From Paraburkholderia phenazinium (lineage in GTDB: Bacteria > Pseudomonadota > Gammaproteobacteria > Burkholderiales > Burkholderiaceae): a stretch of DNA of 64,000 nt. Location: positions 558,001 through 622,000 of the forward strand of contig NZ_FSRU01000001.1 of the NCBI RefSeq assembly GCF_900142845.1, read 5' to 3'. Position 1 is the first letter of the stretch. Each line of letters opens with the position of its first letter. Shown one piece after another: positions 40,712 through 49,906 of the stretch. The notes beneath the pieces were generated by a model, which ran no database searches, was not told the origin of the DNA, and was given only the letters and a program-made list of their open reading frames with translations. Position numbers and translations under genes: made by a program.

Positions 40712-41902
40712 ATGGCAAAAAGTCTGACAAAAATCTGGCTGGGCGGTCTGAAACGCCTGATCTCGATCCAGGCTAAACACGCGCGCGACGTCAAGCGCAA
40801 CGCTGCACGACCCGTGCGGCCGGCGGGCAAACTGTCCGCCAAGCTCAAGCCGGTCAAGCCGGCGACCACCCTTCGCTCACCCGCCAAACGTGAAGCGCCG
40901 CGACCGGGTGCCCGCGAATCCCGGGTCCGTCCACGGGCGGCCGCCTGGGCGAGCGGGTCGTGGACGCGCTCGTTTCATTCGGCGCCCGTGGCGCCGGGGC
41001 GTCTCGTCAATCATCTGCAATACGGTTTGTACGTGCCCGCCGGGGCGGCGTCCGCGCCGATGCCGCTCGTCGTGATGCTGCACGGTTGCAAGCAATCCAT
41101 CGACGAATTCGCCGAAGGCACGCGCATGAACCTGCTTGCGGACCGCTACGGCTTTGCGGTGGTCTACCCCGAGCAGTCCAAGCATGTCCACGCACACCGG
41201 TGCTGGCATTGGTACGACAGTAGCGACGCCGCTGGCGGGGCCGAGGCGCGCGCGGTGGTGTCGCTGGTCGATGAGCTGGTCGCCGAACATGGCTTCGACG
41301 GCGAGCGAATCTATCTCGCCGGGTTGTCGGCGGGTGCCGGGTTGGCAACCTTGCTCGCCACGCGCTATCCGGAGCGGTTTGCGGCCGTCGCGTTCCATTC
41401 CGGGCCGGCGTTCGGCGAAGCTCGTTCGGGAATCGCGGCGATGGACGTGATGCGGCGGGGCATGCGGCACGACCCGGTTGTGCTGATTGACGAAGCGGTC
41501 GACGTCGCAGCTTATCCTGGCGTGCCGGCCATCGTTATTCACGGGGATGCGGATCATGTGGTCGCGCCCGCCAACGCGGAGCAACTGACAACCCAGTTCT
41601 TGCGCCTGAACGGACTGGTGGACGCCGCGGGCGAACGAATAGCCGGCGAGGAGCGCGAGGAGCGCAAAGCGGGCGTGGTGATGCGCGACTATGTCCGTGG
41701 CGGCCGGCGCGTGGTGCGCTTGTGCCGGGTCCAGGCCTTGGGCCATGCGTGGAGCGGTGGCGACGACGCCGTGCCGTTTCATTCGTCTAAAGGGCCGGAT
41801 GCGAGCGCGCTGATCTGGGAGTTTTTCAGGTATCAGCGTCGCGCCGTCAAGTCTCGTGAAACCGAGAGCATCGCCGCGGGAGCCGCGTCGGGCGCGGCTT
41901 AG
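40712..41902 (+). CDS. PHB-depolymerase-family esterase
   Basis: A 396-residue alpha/beta hydrolase of the short-chain PHB-depolymerase family. Catalytic Ser in AGLSAGAGLA, Asp in VIHGDADHVV and His in ALGHAWSGG; the oxyanion block is MLHGCKQS. There is no signal peptide. The N-terminal ~80 residues are strongly basic and Pro/Arg-rich (KRNAARPVRPAGKLSAKLK). ATG 40712 (MAKSLTKIW) follows GAGG. It may act on intracellular PHB granules or on other esters; the basic tail could bind granules or nucleic acid. A PhaR-like palindrome precedes it. Confidence 0.88.
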   Translation: MAKSLTKIWLGGLKRLISIQAKHARDVKRNAARPVRPAGKLSAKLKPVKPATTLRSPAKREAPRPGARESRVRPRAAAWASGSWTRSFHSAPVAPGRLVNHLQYGLYVPAGAASAPMPLVVMLHGCKQSIDEFAEGTRMNLLADRYGFAVVYPEQSKHVHAHRCWHWYDSSDAAGGAEARAVVSLVDELVAEHGFDGERIYLAGLSAGAGLATLLATRYPERFAAVAFHSGPAFGEARSGIAAMDVMRRGMRHDPVVLIDEAVDVAAYPGVPAIVIHGDADHVVAPANAEQLTTQFLRLNGLVDAAGERIAGEEREERKAGVVMRDYVRGGRRVVRLCRVQALGHAWSGGDDAVPFHSSKGPDASALIWEFFRYQRRAVKSRETESIAAGAASGAA

Positions 41903-41967
41903 CGGGCGTTGGACGGGTTCGGATGGAGGGACAGGCGGCGGTAGAGCAACACTTCAGAAAAGATCAC

Positions 41968-41996
41968 TTGGCATGACCTAGGGTTTTCCCTATAAT
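41968..41996 (+). promoter_or_regulatory. Near-consensus sigma-70 promoter with an inverted repeat in the spacer
   Basis: TTGGCA (41968-41973), 17 bp and TATAAT (41991-41996), about 50 bp before the DUF3563 start. The spacer holds TAGGG-TTTT-CCCTA (41979-41992), an operator-like repeat between the boxes. A second, wider inverted repeat pairs CTAGGGTT (41978-41985) with AACCCTAG (42018-42025). A strong, regulated promoter is likely. Confidence 0.75.
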
Positions 41997-42044
41997 CAGG
42001 GTTATCCACTAGGCAGTAACCCTAGACTCTTTTCGAGGTTGATC

Positions 42045-42221
42045 ATGTATCTTCTGAGCCGCTTGTTCCTGTTCCTGACGAAATCCGCTGACCAGATGGC
42101 CAAAGAGCGTAGCGACGCTTACCTGGCTGAAGCTACGGATCTGTACGATCTCGAGTTCCGCATGCGCAAGATCGACCGCGAAGCAGCGGTTCGTCGTCCG
42201 GCATGGATGACCCAGCACTAA
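42045..42221 (+). CDS. DUF3563-like small protein
   Basis: A 58-residue protein. A hydrophobic N terminus (MYLLSRLFLFLTKSADQMAK) is followed by a charged helix (RSDAYLAEATDLYDLEFRMRKIDRE), the pattern of DUF3563 proteins common in Burkholderiales. These are often strongly and conditionally expressed; the role is unknown. ATG 42045 has GAGG at 42035-42038. It has its own strong promoter and a hairpin after it, so it is a single-gene unit. Confidence 0.85.
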   Translation: MYLLSRLFLFLTKSADQMAKERSDAYLAEATDLYDLEFRMRKIDREAAVRRPAWMTQH

Positions 42222-42234
42222 GCTGGAGCTCAAC

Positions 42235-42258
42235 GAACCGCCGGCTTTGCCGGGGTTC
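42235..42258. terminator. Hairpin after the DUF3563-like gene
   Basis: GAACC-CCGGC / GCCGG-GGTTC pair into a 10-bp stem with one bulged G (42240) and a TTT loop, 14 bp after the stop. It lies in the gap to the convergent photolyase gene. Confidence 0.6.
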
Positions 42259-42281
42259 TGGCATGTAAGTGCCCACTATCG

Positions 42282-43781
42282 TCACTTGCCGAAGCGCGCC
42301 AGAGTGCGTTGCCTTGCTTCCGCATGGTCGACAATCGGCGCTGCGTAGTCTCTTTCGAGCGTCACGCCGAAGTCCGTTAGCCGCTCAACGCCTGCCAGCC
42401 ATGGCGCGTGAATCCACTTCGGTGGCACGTTCGCCAGTTGCGGGAGGTAGCGCTTGATAAAGCGCCCCTCCGGATCGAATTTCTCCGATTGCGTCACCGG
42501 ATTAAAAATCCGGAAATACGGCTGGGCGTCGCAGCCCGTTGATGCTGCCCATTGCCAGCCGCCGTTATTCGCCGAGAAGTCGAAGTCGTTCAATTGCTCG
42601 GCAAAATAACGTTCGCCGAGCCGCCAGTCGATTCCCAGATCCTTCACCAGAAAACTCGCCGTCACCATGCGCAGACGGTTGTGCATGTAGCCCGTCCGAT
42701 TGAGCTGCAGCATGGCCGCGTCGACCAGTGGGTAGCCGGTGCGTCCTTCGCACCATGCTGCAAACGCGGCGTCAGCGTGTGGGCCGGTTTCCCAGCGCAG
42801 TGCGTCGTACTCGGCCTTGAACGCCGCGCCGCTCGCCAGCCTGGGATGGTGCGACAGGATCATGAAGTAAAAATCCCGCCAGATTAACTCCGATAGCCAG
42901 GTTGCCGCCCCTTGGCCGTCCGGTTGCAACGAGAGTTCGTGTGCGAGCCGGGCCAATGTACGGATCGACACCGTGCCGAACCGCAGATGCATCGACAGAT
43001 AGCTGGGTCCTTTCGCGGCCGGAAAGTCGCGCCGGTCGCCGTAGCTATCGATGCGGGTGAGGAAGTCGTCGAGCAACTGCTGGGCGCCGTTCATCCCGGT
43101 GGGCAGCCGCAAATCGGCCAGATTGCTGGGTGCGAAGCCGAGTTGCGCGAGCGTGGGCCGGCCACGATCCAGGGCGGCAGGCGGTGGCGCCAGATTCGCG
43201 AGGTACGTTTCGACCGGATACGGTTGTAGATCGAAGGCGTTGAGTTGCTTCAGCCAGGCGTTCTTGTAAGGCGTGAACACAGTGAACGACTTGCCTTGCC
43301 CCGTGAGAATTTCGTCGCGCTCGAAGATCACCTGATCCTTGAATGTGAGCAGCTCGCGGCCCTTTTCGGCCAGTTGCTCGCGCACGGCTTCGTCGCGCTC
43401 GATCGCGGCAGGCTCGTAGTCGTGATTCGTAAAGACGGCTTCAACGCCGAGTTGCTCCGCCAACGCGGGGATCGCGGCGCGCGCGTCGTCGTGTAGCACG
43501 ATGAGGCCGCCGCCATGTTGCCGCAACGCCTGATCCAGTTCCTCCAGCGCGGCGAGGATGAATTCGATGCGCCGGTCTTCAGGCGTGCGATCCGGCCGGC
43601 GAATGCGCAACGTATCGAGGATTGGCTGCAGGATGGTCGTGTCGAGGACGAAGACGCACCAGACTCGCTCGCAATGCTTCAACGCATAGTAAAGCGCGGC
43701 CTGATCGGTGCTGCGCAAGTCGCGGCGAAACCAGACGAGGCCGGTGTCGAAGTGGGTGTTCAGGCGTCGGACGCGCGTCAT
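42282..43781 (-). CDS. phrB: Deoxyribodipyrimidine photolyase (CPD photolyase)
   Basis: A 499-residue class I photolyase. It repairs cyclobutane pyrimidine dimers in light, using FAD. The N-terminal GLVWFRRDLRSTDQAAL and the C-terminal FAD/DNA region (GRTGYPLVDAAMLQLNRTGYMHNRLRMVTASFLVKDL and WQWAASTGCDAQPYFRIFNP) are diagnostic. ATG 43781 (MTRVRRLNTH) is used; ATG 43853 would add 24 residues and leave only 9 bp to the upstream gene, and neither start has a clear Shine-Dalgarno. It may be translated from a shared message with the BPSS1780-like gene. Confidence 0.95.
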   Translation of the reverse strand: MTRVRRLNTHFDTGLVWFRRDLRSTDQAALYYALKHCERVWCVFVLDTTILQPILDTLRIRRPDRTPEDRRIEFILAALEELDQALRQHGGGLIVLHDDARAAIPALAEQLGVEAVFTNHDYEPAAIERDEAVREQLAEKGRELLTFKDQVIFERDEILTGQGKSFTVFTPYKNAWLKQLNAFDLQPYPVETYLANLAPPPAALDRGRPTLAQLGFAPSNLADLRLPTGMNGAQQLLDDFLTRIDSYGDRRDFPAAKGPSYLSMHLRFGTVSIRTLARLAHELSLQPDGQGAATWLSELIWRDFYFMILSHHPRLASGAAFKAEYDALRWETGPHADAAFAAWCEGRTGYPLVDAAMLQLNRTGYMHNRLRMVTASFLVKDLGIDWRLGERYFAEQLNDFDFSANNGGWQWAASTGCDAQPYFRIFNPVTQSEKFDPEGRFIKRYLPQLANVPPKWIHAPWLAGVERLTDFGVTLERDYAAPIVDHAEARQRTLARFGK

Positions 43782-43862
43782 GATGATCGGTTGGTGATGG
43801 GGCGCGTCGCGTGCTGCAAACGCCGGGGCGCTGACGAAACCCGCCTCCGGCATACGCGCCGA

Positions 43863-44669
43863 TCAATTAACTGGCGTGGTGGGCAGATCGGGCGTGTCGG
43901 GCGTCGGCACGCCGAAGCAGCCGCGATAGGTCGCGTAGAACGAGCAATAGAGCATCGTCGTGACGATGATGGTGGCGGGCATCAGCACGGCAACCGCGAA
44001 GTCGCCGGCGCCGAGCGCCTGCATCAGCGTGGTCAGTCCAAACATGACGATGGTTTCCACCACGAACCACAAGGCGCCGAAGACGACGAACGCGCCGCGG
44101 TTGCGCCAGCAACTGACGATGCTGAAGAACATCGCCTTGACGGGCGGCACGTCATGCCATGCCGTGAGGACAGGCGAGAACCAGAACAGCATAGCGACCG
44201 GAATATAGAACGCCATGGCCGCGAGGACGCCCATCATGATGTTGCTGTTGAGAACGGTCTCGGGATCCATGGCGGTGGTGCCCAGCATGACTTTCAGCAG
44301 CATGCCGTCGTCGGCGAGCGCCGAGCCGGCCAGCACCAGCCCCATGGCGACGAGGTAAAAACCGCCCAGCGCCAGCAGCCGCCTGGCGACGACCGAGCCG
44401 TACGAGCGAAAGCCGTCCACGAGAATGGTGGGAAACACCGGCTTGCCCGCGATGGTGTCGCGGCACGCCGCCATGAAGCCCACCGCGACACCTGGAACGA
44501 AGGCGAGCGGCAGTACGCCGCCTACGTAGGGGATCTGCGCGACCAGCGTCATCACTAGCAGATAGGCGAAGAACAGCGTCAGGAAGGCGAGCGGGTTCTT
44601 GCGGAACAGCCAGATGCCTTGCCGGAACCATACATAGCCGGTCTTCGCGGGAACTTCAATTAGTTGCAT
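43863..44669 (-). CDS. BPSS1780-family membrane protein
   Basis: A 268-residue membrane protein with about six hydrophobic segments ([40 protein letters not shown] and others) and the start [29 protein letters not shown] that marks this Burkholderiales family. Its function is unknown. Its start overlaps the thrB stop by 10 bp on the same strand, so the two are almost certainly co-transcribed. Confidence 0.85.
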   Translation of the reverse strand: MQLIEVPAKTGYVWFRQGIWLFRKNPLAFLTLFFAYLLVMTLVAQIPYVGGVLPLAFVPGVAVGFMAACRDTIAGKPVFPTILVDGFRSYGSVVARRLLALGGFYLVAMGLVLAGSALADDGMLLKVMLGTTAMDPETVLNSNIMMGVLAAMAFYIPVAMLFWFSPVLTAWHDVPPVKAMFFSIVSCWRNRGAFVVFGALWFVVETIVMFGLTTLMQALGAGDFAVAVLMPATIIVTTMLYCSFYATYRGCFGVPTPDTPDLPTTPVN

Positions 44670-45655
44670 GAGGTATGGATGCCTGGAAGTGCAACGCCCG
44701 AAAGGCGTTCGCGCAGAATGCGCTCGAAATGGCCCGGGTCGTGCGGCTTGAGCAGTTCGGCCGCACGCGGCATATGAAAATCATACAGGCGCGACACCCA
44801 GAAGCGGTAGGCGCCTGCGCGCAGCATGTCACCCCAGTGCCGGTTCTCTTCCGGCGTGAACGGGCGCACGGTCTGATACGCGCGCAGCATGGCCTCGACG
44901 CGGGTCTCGTCGAGCTTGCCGGTGGCCAGATCGGCGCACCAGTCGTTGACTGTCACCGCCACGTCGAAGAGCCATTTGTCGCAGCCAGCGAAATAAAAGT
45001 CGAAGAAGCCGCCGAGGCGCACCTGATGACCGCTGCCCGGCGCCGCGTGGGCGAACAGCACGTTGTCGCGGAACAGGTCGCAATGGCACGGCCCCTCGGG
45101 CAGCGCCGCGTAATCGGCCGAGGCGAAAAACGCCTCCTGGTGCGCGAGCTCCGACGTCAGCAGGTCGCGCTGCGCACCGCTGAGAAACGGCAGCACGCTG
45201 GGCACCGTCTCCTGCCACCACGGCAGGCTGCGCAGATTCGGCTGATGGCGCGCGTAGTCGCGCCCGGCGAGGTGCATGCGCGCCAGCATCTGACCTACTT
45301 CGATGCAGTGCTCGACGCCCGGCGCCAGTTCCGGACCGCCGTCGAGTTTCGTCACGATGGCGGCGGGCTTGCCTTGCAGCATGCCGAATAGCGCGCCGTC
45401 TTCGCGCGGCATCGGATCGGGTACCGGCACTCGGTGAGCCGCCAGATGCTGCATCAGATCGAGATAGAACGGCAGTTGCTGCGCCGTCAGCTTTTCGAAA
45501 ATCGTGAGGACGTATTCGCCGCGCGTCGTCGTCAGAAAGAAGTTGCTGTTTTCAATCCCGGACGAGATGCCGCGAAACTCGACGACTTCGCCGAGATCGT
45601 AATGCCGCATCCATTGTGCGAGTTGGGGTTCGGTGACAGCAGTGAAGACAGCCAT
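44660..45655 (-). CDS. thrB: Homoserine kinase (aminoglycoside-phosphotransferase-like type)
   Basis: A 331-residue kinase of the APH fold that phosphorylates homoserine in threonine synthesis. This ThrB type is typical of Pseudomonas and Burkholderia and unrelated to the GHMP kinase of E. coli. The catalytic loop is [12 protein letters not shown] and the metal block is [19 protein letters not shown]. The start [16 protein letters not shown] is typical. In related bacteria it lies next to a DUF2782 gene and polA; here DUF2782 is next to it but polA is 8 kb away. Confidence 0.95.
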   Translation of the reverse strand: MAVFTAVTEPQLAQWMRHYDLGEVVEFRGISSGIENSNFFLTTTRGEYVLTIFEKLTAQQLPFYLDLMQHLAAHRVPVPDPMPREDGALFGMLQGKPAAIVTKLDGGPELAPGVEHCIEVGQMLARMHLAGRDYARHQPNLRSLPWWQETVPSVLPFLSGAQRDLLTSELAHQEAFFASADYAALPEGPCHCDLFRDNVLFAHAAPGSGHQVRLGGFFDFYFAGCDKWLFDVAVTVNDWCADLATGKLDETRVEAMLRAYQTVRPFTPEENRHWGDMLRAGAYRFWVSRLYDFHMPRAAELLKPHDPGHFERILRERLSGVALPGIHTSCN

Positions 45656-45827
45656 GCGGGAGACGTCGGATCAGGTGGTCGGGCTGGCGCGGTGCGGCCA
45701 GTGCGGCAAGGTATGGGTAATCAGGGCAAGCAAGCGGGATCAACAGACTGAAGGCCCGGCCAGCGGGCCATGCAGGGCGCGAGCGGGGCGAGCCGGCGCC
45801 CCGCCGCAGGGCAAAGGATCAATCAGA

Positions 45828-46223
45828 TCAGTAGGTCAGGCTCACGGACGGCAGACGCGTGCTGGGATGGCCGCTGTTGTTGGCGCTCGGTGACGTGTCG
45901 AGCGGCGCGCCCATGTGATAGCTCGTGCCGAGATTCGAGTGCACGTTGATTTCGACCGGCTTGCCCTTGTCGCGGTACTCGGTGATTTCCGTGCCGTTCG
46001 GGCTCTTTTCGTAGAAGCTCGGCAGGCGCGGCTGGTTGATTTCGACCTTCGAGCTGACCTCAGCGGCCGGACGGTTGATCGCGGCCAGGTCCGGCAGACC
46101 GGCCTGTTCGTTGGCGGACATGGGGTGGTCGGCTGGCGGCGGTGCGTCAACGGGCTGGGCAGCCATCGCAGTGTTGGCGACGGCAAGCGCCAGCGCAACG
46201 GCGACGGGAAGGAGCGGCTTCAT
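45828..46223 (-). CDS. DUF2782-like exported protein
   Basis: A 131-residue protein with a Sec signal peptide (residues 1-21, ending ANTAMAA). The C-terminal part contains GTEITEYRDKGKPVEINVHSNLGTSYHM, which matches the DUF2782 pattern (ExRxxGxxxxxxVxxxxGxxYxM). The central region is Pro/Ala-rich and probably flexible. The ATG at 46223 has GGAG upstream. It lies 172 bp ahead of thrB on the same strand, the usual neighbour of this family in Gammaproteobacteria and Betaproteobacteria. Function is unknown. Confidence 0.75.
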   Translation of the reverse strand: MKPLLPVAVALALAVANTAMAAQPVDAPPPADHPMSANEQAGLPDLAAINRPAAEVSSKVEINQPRLPSFYEKSPNGTEITEYRDKGKPVEINVHSNLGTSYHMGAPLDTSPSANNSGHPSTRLPSVSLTY

Positions 46224-46422
46224 GGTGATTCTCCAATAGGGTGCCCCGATTCTAGCAAATCCAGCCTTGCCCACGGGCGCGATAGCCTTATTTTGCGCCG
46301 CTTTCGTACGGCGTGTGCGCGCGGCATGCGCGCAATCTGACAGACGCCGGCTGGTCGGGCCCCGATGATCAATCTTTCAAGGTTCCGTGGTAATGTGGTT
46401 TCATCAATCGAGGCGAATGAAG

Positions 46423-47949
46423 ATGAACAACAACACCAATCAGCGCGCGGTGCAGACGCCCGCCAATGACTTCCCGACCGAGGCCTTCGACGACGCGACA
46501 GACGCCGTCACCCACCTGTCCGCCATCTACGAAGCGAACACCTCTTTCTTACGCGACGCCTTTGCGCGTTACAGGCGTAATGAGCCCTTCGATCACCGGG
46601 TGCGCGCCTGTTATCCGTTCGTCAGGGTGTGCACCGAGGTCAATACGCATATCGACTCGCGCCGCTCATACGGCTTCGTGGCCGGTCCCGGCGTGTTCGA
46701 AACCACTGTGACGCGACCGGATCTGTTCGGCAACTATTATCGCGAGCAGCTCCGGCTGCTGGCGAAGAACCATCATGTGCAGATCGAAGTGGGTGTGTCG
46801 GACCAGCCCATTCCGGTTCATTTTGCGTTCGCGGAAGGCATCCATCTGGAAGGTGACCTGGATCGCGAGCGGCTGCTCGGTATCCGCGATGTGTTCGATA
46901 CGCCGGACCTGCGCTTTCTCGACGACCGTATCGTCAACGGCACGTACGAGCCGGGACCCGGCGAGCCGCATCCGCTCGCGCTGTTCACGGCGGCGCGGGT
47001 CGATTTTTCGCTGCACCGTCTCAAGCATTACACGGCGACTTCGCCCACGCACTGCCAGAACTACGTGCTGTACACGAACTACCAGTTCTACATCGACGAG
47101 TTCGTCAAGCTGGGCCGCACGATGATGGCGCACACGGACGACGAAGAGCTGCGCACTTATCGTAGCGAGTACACATCGTTTGTCGAACCGGGCGATGTGA
47201 TCACGTACAACGCGAATCTCGGCGAGCAGGCCGACGAAGGCACGCCGCCGCCGCGTCTGCCGCAGATGCCCGCGTATCACCTGAAGCGCGCCGACGGCAG
47301 TGGCATCACGATGATCAACATCGGCGTGGGGCCGTCGAATGCGAAGACGATCACCGATCACATTGCCGTGCTGCGTCCGCATGCGTGGATCATGCTCGGT
47401 CACTGCGCCGGTCTGCGTAATACGCAGCGCCTGGGCGACTATGTGCTGGCGCACGGCTATGTGCGCGAAGATCACGTGCTCGACGACGACCTGCCTTTGT
47501 GGGTGCCGATTCCGGCGCTCGCGGAAGTGCAGGTGGCGCTGGAGCGCGCGGTCGCGCAGGTGACGCAACTGGATGGCGTCGAACTCAAGCGCGTGATGCG
47601 TACCGGCACGGTGGCGAGCGTCGACAATCGCAACTGGGAGCTGCGCGATCATCGCGAGCCGGTGCAGCGTTTGTCGCAAAGCCGCGCGATTGCGCTGGAT
47701 ATGGAGAGCGCGACGATTGCCGCGAACGGTTTTCGATTCCGGGTGCCTTACGGCACCTTACTTTGCGTCTCGGATAAGCCCTTGCATGGCGAACTGAAGC
47801 TGCCGGGTATGGCGGACCAGTTTTATCGGGCGCAGGTCGATCAGCATTTGCAGATCGGCGTGAAGGCGATGGAGTTGCTGCGGATGAACGGTTTGCATCG
47901 CTTGCATAGCCGGAAGCTGCGTAGCTTTGCGGAAGTGGCGTTTCAATAA
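46423..47949 (+). CDS. amn: AMP nucleosidase
   Basis: A 508-residue enzyme that splits AMP into adenine and ribose 5-phosphate. The N-terminal AMP nucleosidase domain (TEVNTHIDSRRSYGFVAGPGVFETTVTRPDLF) precedes a purine-nucleoside-phosphorylase-like catalytic domain (MINIGVGPSNAKTITDHIAVLRPHAWIMLGHCAGLR, and ALDMESATIAANGFRFRVPYGTLLCVSDKPLHGELK). ATG 46423 is preferred, since GAGG at 46410-46413 is at proper distance; ATG 46417 would be too close. It forms its own unit and ends in a hairpin. Confidence 0.95.
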   Translation: MNNNTNQRAVQTPANDFPTEAFDDATDAVTHLSAIYEANTSFLRDAFARYRRNEPFDHRVRACYPFVRVCTEVNTHIDSRRSYGFVAGPGVFETTVTRPDLFGNYYREQLRLLAKNHHVQIEVGVSDQPIPVHFAFAEGIHLEGDLDRERLLGIRDVFDTPDLRFLDDRIVNGTYEPGPGEPHPLALFTAARVDFSLHRLKHYTATSPTHCQNYVLYTNYQFYIDEFVKLGRTMMAHTDDEELRTYRSEYTSFVEPGDVITYNANLGEQADEGTPPPRLPQMPAYHLKRADGSGITMINIGVGPSNAKTITDHIAVLRPHAWIMLGHCAGLRNTQRLGDYVLAHGYVREDHVLDDDLPLWVPIPALAEVQVALERAVAQVTQLDGVELKRVMRTGTVASVDNRNWELRDHREPVQRLSQSRAIALDMESATIAANGFRFRVPYGTLLCVSDKPLHGELKLPGMADQFYRAQVDQHLQIGVKAMELLRMNGLHRLHSRKLRSFAEVAFQ

Positions 47950-47958
47950 CAACAGATT

Positions 47959-47989
47959 GTCCGGTGGGCCTTTACGGGTTCCGCCGGAC
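47959..47989. terminator. Hairpin after amn
   Basis: A 9-bp stem (GTCCGGTGG / CCGCCGGAC, one G-U pair) with a 13-nt loop, 9 bp after the amn stop and just before the convergent 206-residue gene end. No T-run; likely a two-way end signal. Confidence 0.5.
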
Positions 47990-47995
47990 TGCGCT

Positions 47996-48616
47996 TTAGT
48001 CGCCAGGTCTATCATCGTCGAAGACAGGCGGGCCGAGATCCAGTGTTATCAGGTAGCGCTCGTCGGTTGGGCGGTCTTCGGACCGAAAGCAGCGGATGTT
48101 GAGCGAGACTTGATACTTGGTGTCGGCCTGCCAGTAACTTGTCGGAGCGGAGCACTTTCGAATCTCGGCGCGCCTCGCCGGCGTGTCTTCGATAGGCTGG
48201 CTTCGCTCTCCTCTGAATGGTTTCCATCCTCCTCGTCGAAGCTGAGCCTGTAAGTCCACGAGAATGGCCATCGCATCGTCGAGGGGTAATGTCGCCGCTT
48301 GGGGGGATAGCGAAACGGAATCGACATTGCCCGCGCTGTCGTAATGTACCGCCAGGAATTTCGCCGCACGCGTGACAAAGCCAAACTGGGGGTCGACGAA
48401 GTGCAATCGAGTGAGGCGGCTCACGGAGCCGCCCCAGTTTGCGTTGAACTCGATAGCAGGCAAGGTTGAGTGAGACTGCCGTCGTACCTGTTCGTACGAT
48501 TCACCTATGGAAAGCACGACTTCATCGACTGGCCGCGCCATGGCGTAGATGCCCCATAGGACGGTAATTGCAAGCCCGAGGCAAGCAAAGCGCCAGCTAA
48601 ATCTCCTGATTGTCAT
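47996..48616 (-). CDS. Membrane-anchored protein of unknown function, partner of the DUF2515-like gene
   Basis: A 206-residue protein with one N-terminal hydrophobic segment (RFACLGLAITVLWGIYAMA, about residues 9-27), so probably a periplasm-facing inner-membrane protein. The remainder has a mixed alpha/beta look with two late cysteines (IRKCSAPTSYW and LNIRCFRSED). I recognise no family. Its ATG overlaps the stop of the DUF2515-like gene by one base (TAATG), so the two are translated together and probably work as a pair. Its codon use is more AT-rich than the window average. Confidence 0.75.
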   Translation of the reverse strand: MTIRRFSWRFACLGLAITVLWGIYAMARPVDEVVLSIGESYEQVRRQSHSTLPAIEFNANWGGSVSRLTRLHFVDPQFGFVTRAAKFLAVHYDSAGNVDSVSLSPQAATLPLDDAMAILVDLQAQLRRGGWKPFRGERSQPIEDTPARRAEIRKCSAPTSYWQADTKYQVSLNIRCFRSEDRPTDERYLITLDLGPPVFDDDRPGD

Positions 48617-49626
48617 TAGCCGCCTCCGTGCGCAATGAGGAACAGAGAATTCTCCACGAAATGCCGCTGGATTGGATCATGCAGCAGATCATTGAACCGC
48701 TGTGCAGCGCGTAGAACGAACGCCATCCTTTGGCTGCCATCCGCAAGATTCGCCAAGGGTTGCTTGCTGAATCTCTCGTATATCGCATTGGCGCCGGTGA
48801 CTGTGCACTGATTGGCAAGAGTCAACTGGATCTCCCGAGCCGATCCGGTTGGAATATTCAATGCCCACGCGAACTGATTGGCTCGCATCAAAAGCGCGAA
48901 GGTCGGATCGTCGTACATGGCTGGTTGCAGGATGCTCATCTGTTCATGCCACGCCAGCAATTCGACGCTTTTACTGATATTGCCCGCATCGATCGCTTCA
49001 AATCCCTGTACAACTTGCGGTCTGGTAAGGCCAAACGGAACGCTCCTGGCAATCGGCCATACAACCGATCCCTCTAACAGTTGACGCTCCGGCAGACATC
49101 GCTTAAACCGCTGTAACCCGAATTCCTTGTAGAACATGTGCAGCGGCCAGATATCCAGAAACAATGATGTGTTGCCCTTAGCGAGCATTTGATACACCTG
49201 CTCCGCTCCGGCGCCGTTCGCCTGATCCGGTATGGGCATCCTTGGCGACCCGTAGGGTGCCATCCGTTCGAGCGGGGAGCTTTGTCTTTCCCATTGTTGG
49301 TAGGCGTCACGTTCCCGGTTTGACTTGTTGACGAGTTCCGCTGCGTTAAGTAACCCGCAACCGACCTGTTTGGATGCGAATGCGGCCAATCCTGCCCACT
49401 GAAAGCGCCGGTCGCTTAGCCACAATTGCGCGTAAGCCGCATTGATGCGCCGGTTACGGGAAATCGGATTGTCAGCGGATGCGATCGCCTCGGCCTTCTT
49501 TTGAAGGGAGCGCCAGCAGTTGATGCAATCCTGTTTGTCGTCTTCCGCCCGCTTCTTTGCGGCTGCCTCCTCCTCTTTCCAGTTCGGGTAACAAGTTGGA
49601 CACCTTGGGTTATCGCATTTCGGCAT
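48616..49626 (-). CDS. DUF2515-like protein
   Basis: A 336-residue protein. The N terminus has a metal-site-like cysteine group (CDNPRCPTCYPNW, then CINCW). It is followed by a helical domain with NPISRNRRINAAYAQLWLSDRRFQWAGLAAFASKQVGCGLL and LFLDIWPLHMFYKEFGL, the pattern I associate with DUF2515. Such proteins occur in accessory loci, often near type VI secretion genes, but none are present here. No signal peptide. It overlaps the downstream membrane-anchored partner by one base. The role is unknown; an effector or toxin-like role is possible but unproven. Confidence 0.7.
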   Translation of the reverse strand: MPKCDNPRCPTCYPNWKEEEAAAKKRAEDDKQDCINCWRSLQKKAEAIASADNPISRNRRINAAYAQLWLSDRRFQWAGLAAFASKQVGCGLLNAAELVNKSNRERDAYQQWERQSSPLERMAPYGSPRMPIPDQANGAGAEQVYQMLAKGNTSLFLDIWPLHMFYKEFGLQRFKRCLPERQLLEGSVVWPIARSVPFGLTRPQVVQGFEAIDAGNISKSVELLAWHEQMSILQPAMYDDPTFALLMRANQFAWALNIPTGSAREIQLTLANQCTVTGANAIYERFSKQPLANLADGSQRMAFVLRAAQRFNDLLHDPIQRHFVENSLFLIAHGGG

Positions 49627-49906
49627 GGAACTGATTTGTTTTGGTTGGTTTCGTTTTCGTCGCGGGTAATATCAACGCGGCTGTAAACTTACCAAATATT
49701 TTGGAGTCCTTGTTTATGGGATAGGGTGAGGTGGGCTTGTGAGTGACGAATCAACGGGAGGCTGGTTTCGCGCGAGATCACGACCGTGTCGGTGCATCAA
49801 TTGGTGGAGTCGGACATTAACCAGAGGTGTATGGTTTGGCCGAATATCTCGGTGCGCTGGATGCGATGCGGTTGATCGAGTTGGCGACACTGTCTCGCCG
49901 GAGCTA
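49627..49906. other. AT-rich spacer within the accessory patch
   Basis: A 280-bp spacer, clearly AT-rich at 49620-49740. It probably holds the DUF2515-like gene's promoter. Frames on both strands at 49740-49935 (for example plus-strand GLAEYLGALDAMRLIELATL) are short, lack start signals and could be a remnant of a lost gene; no gene is called. Confidence 0.45.
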
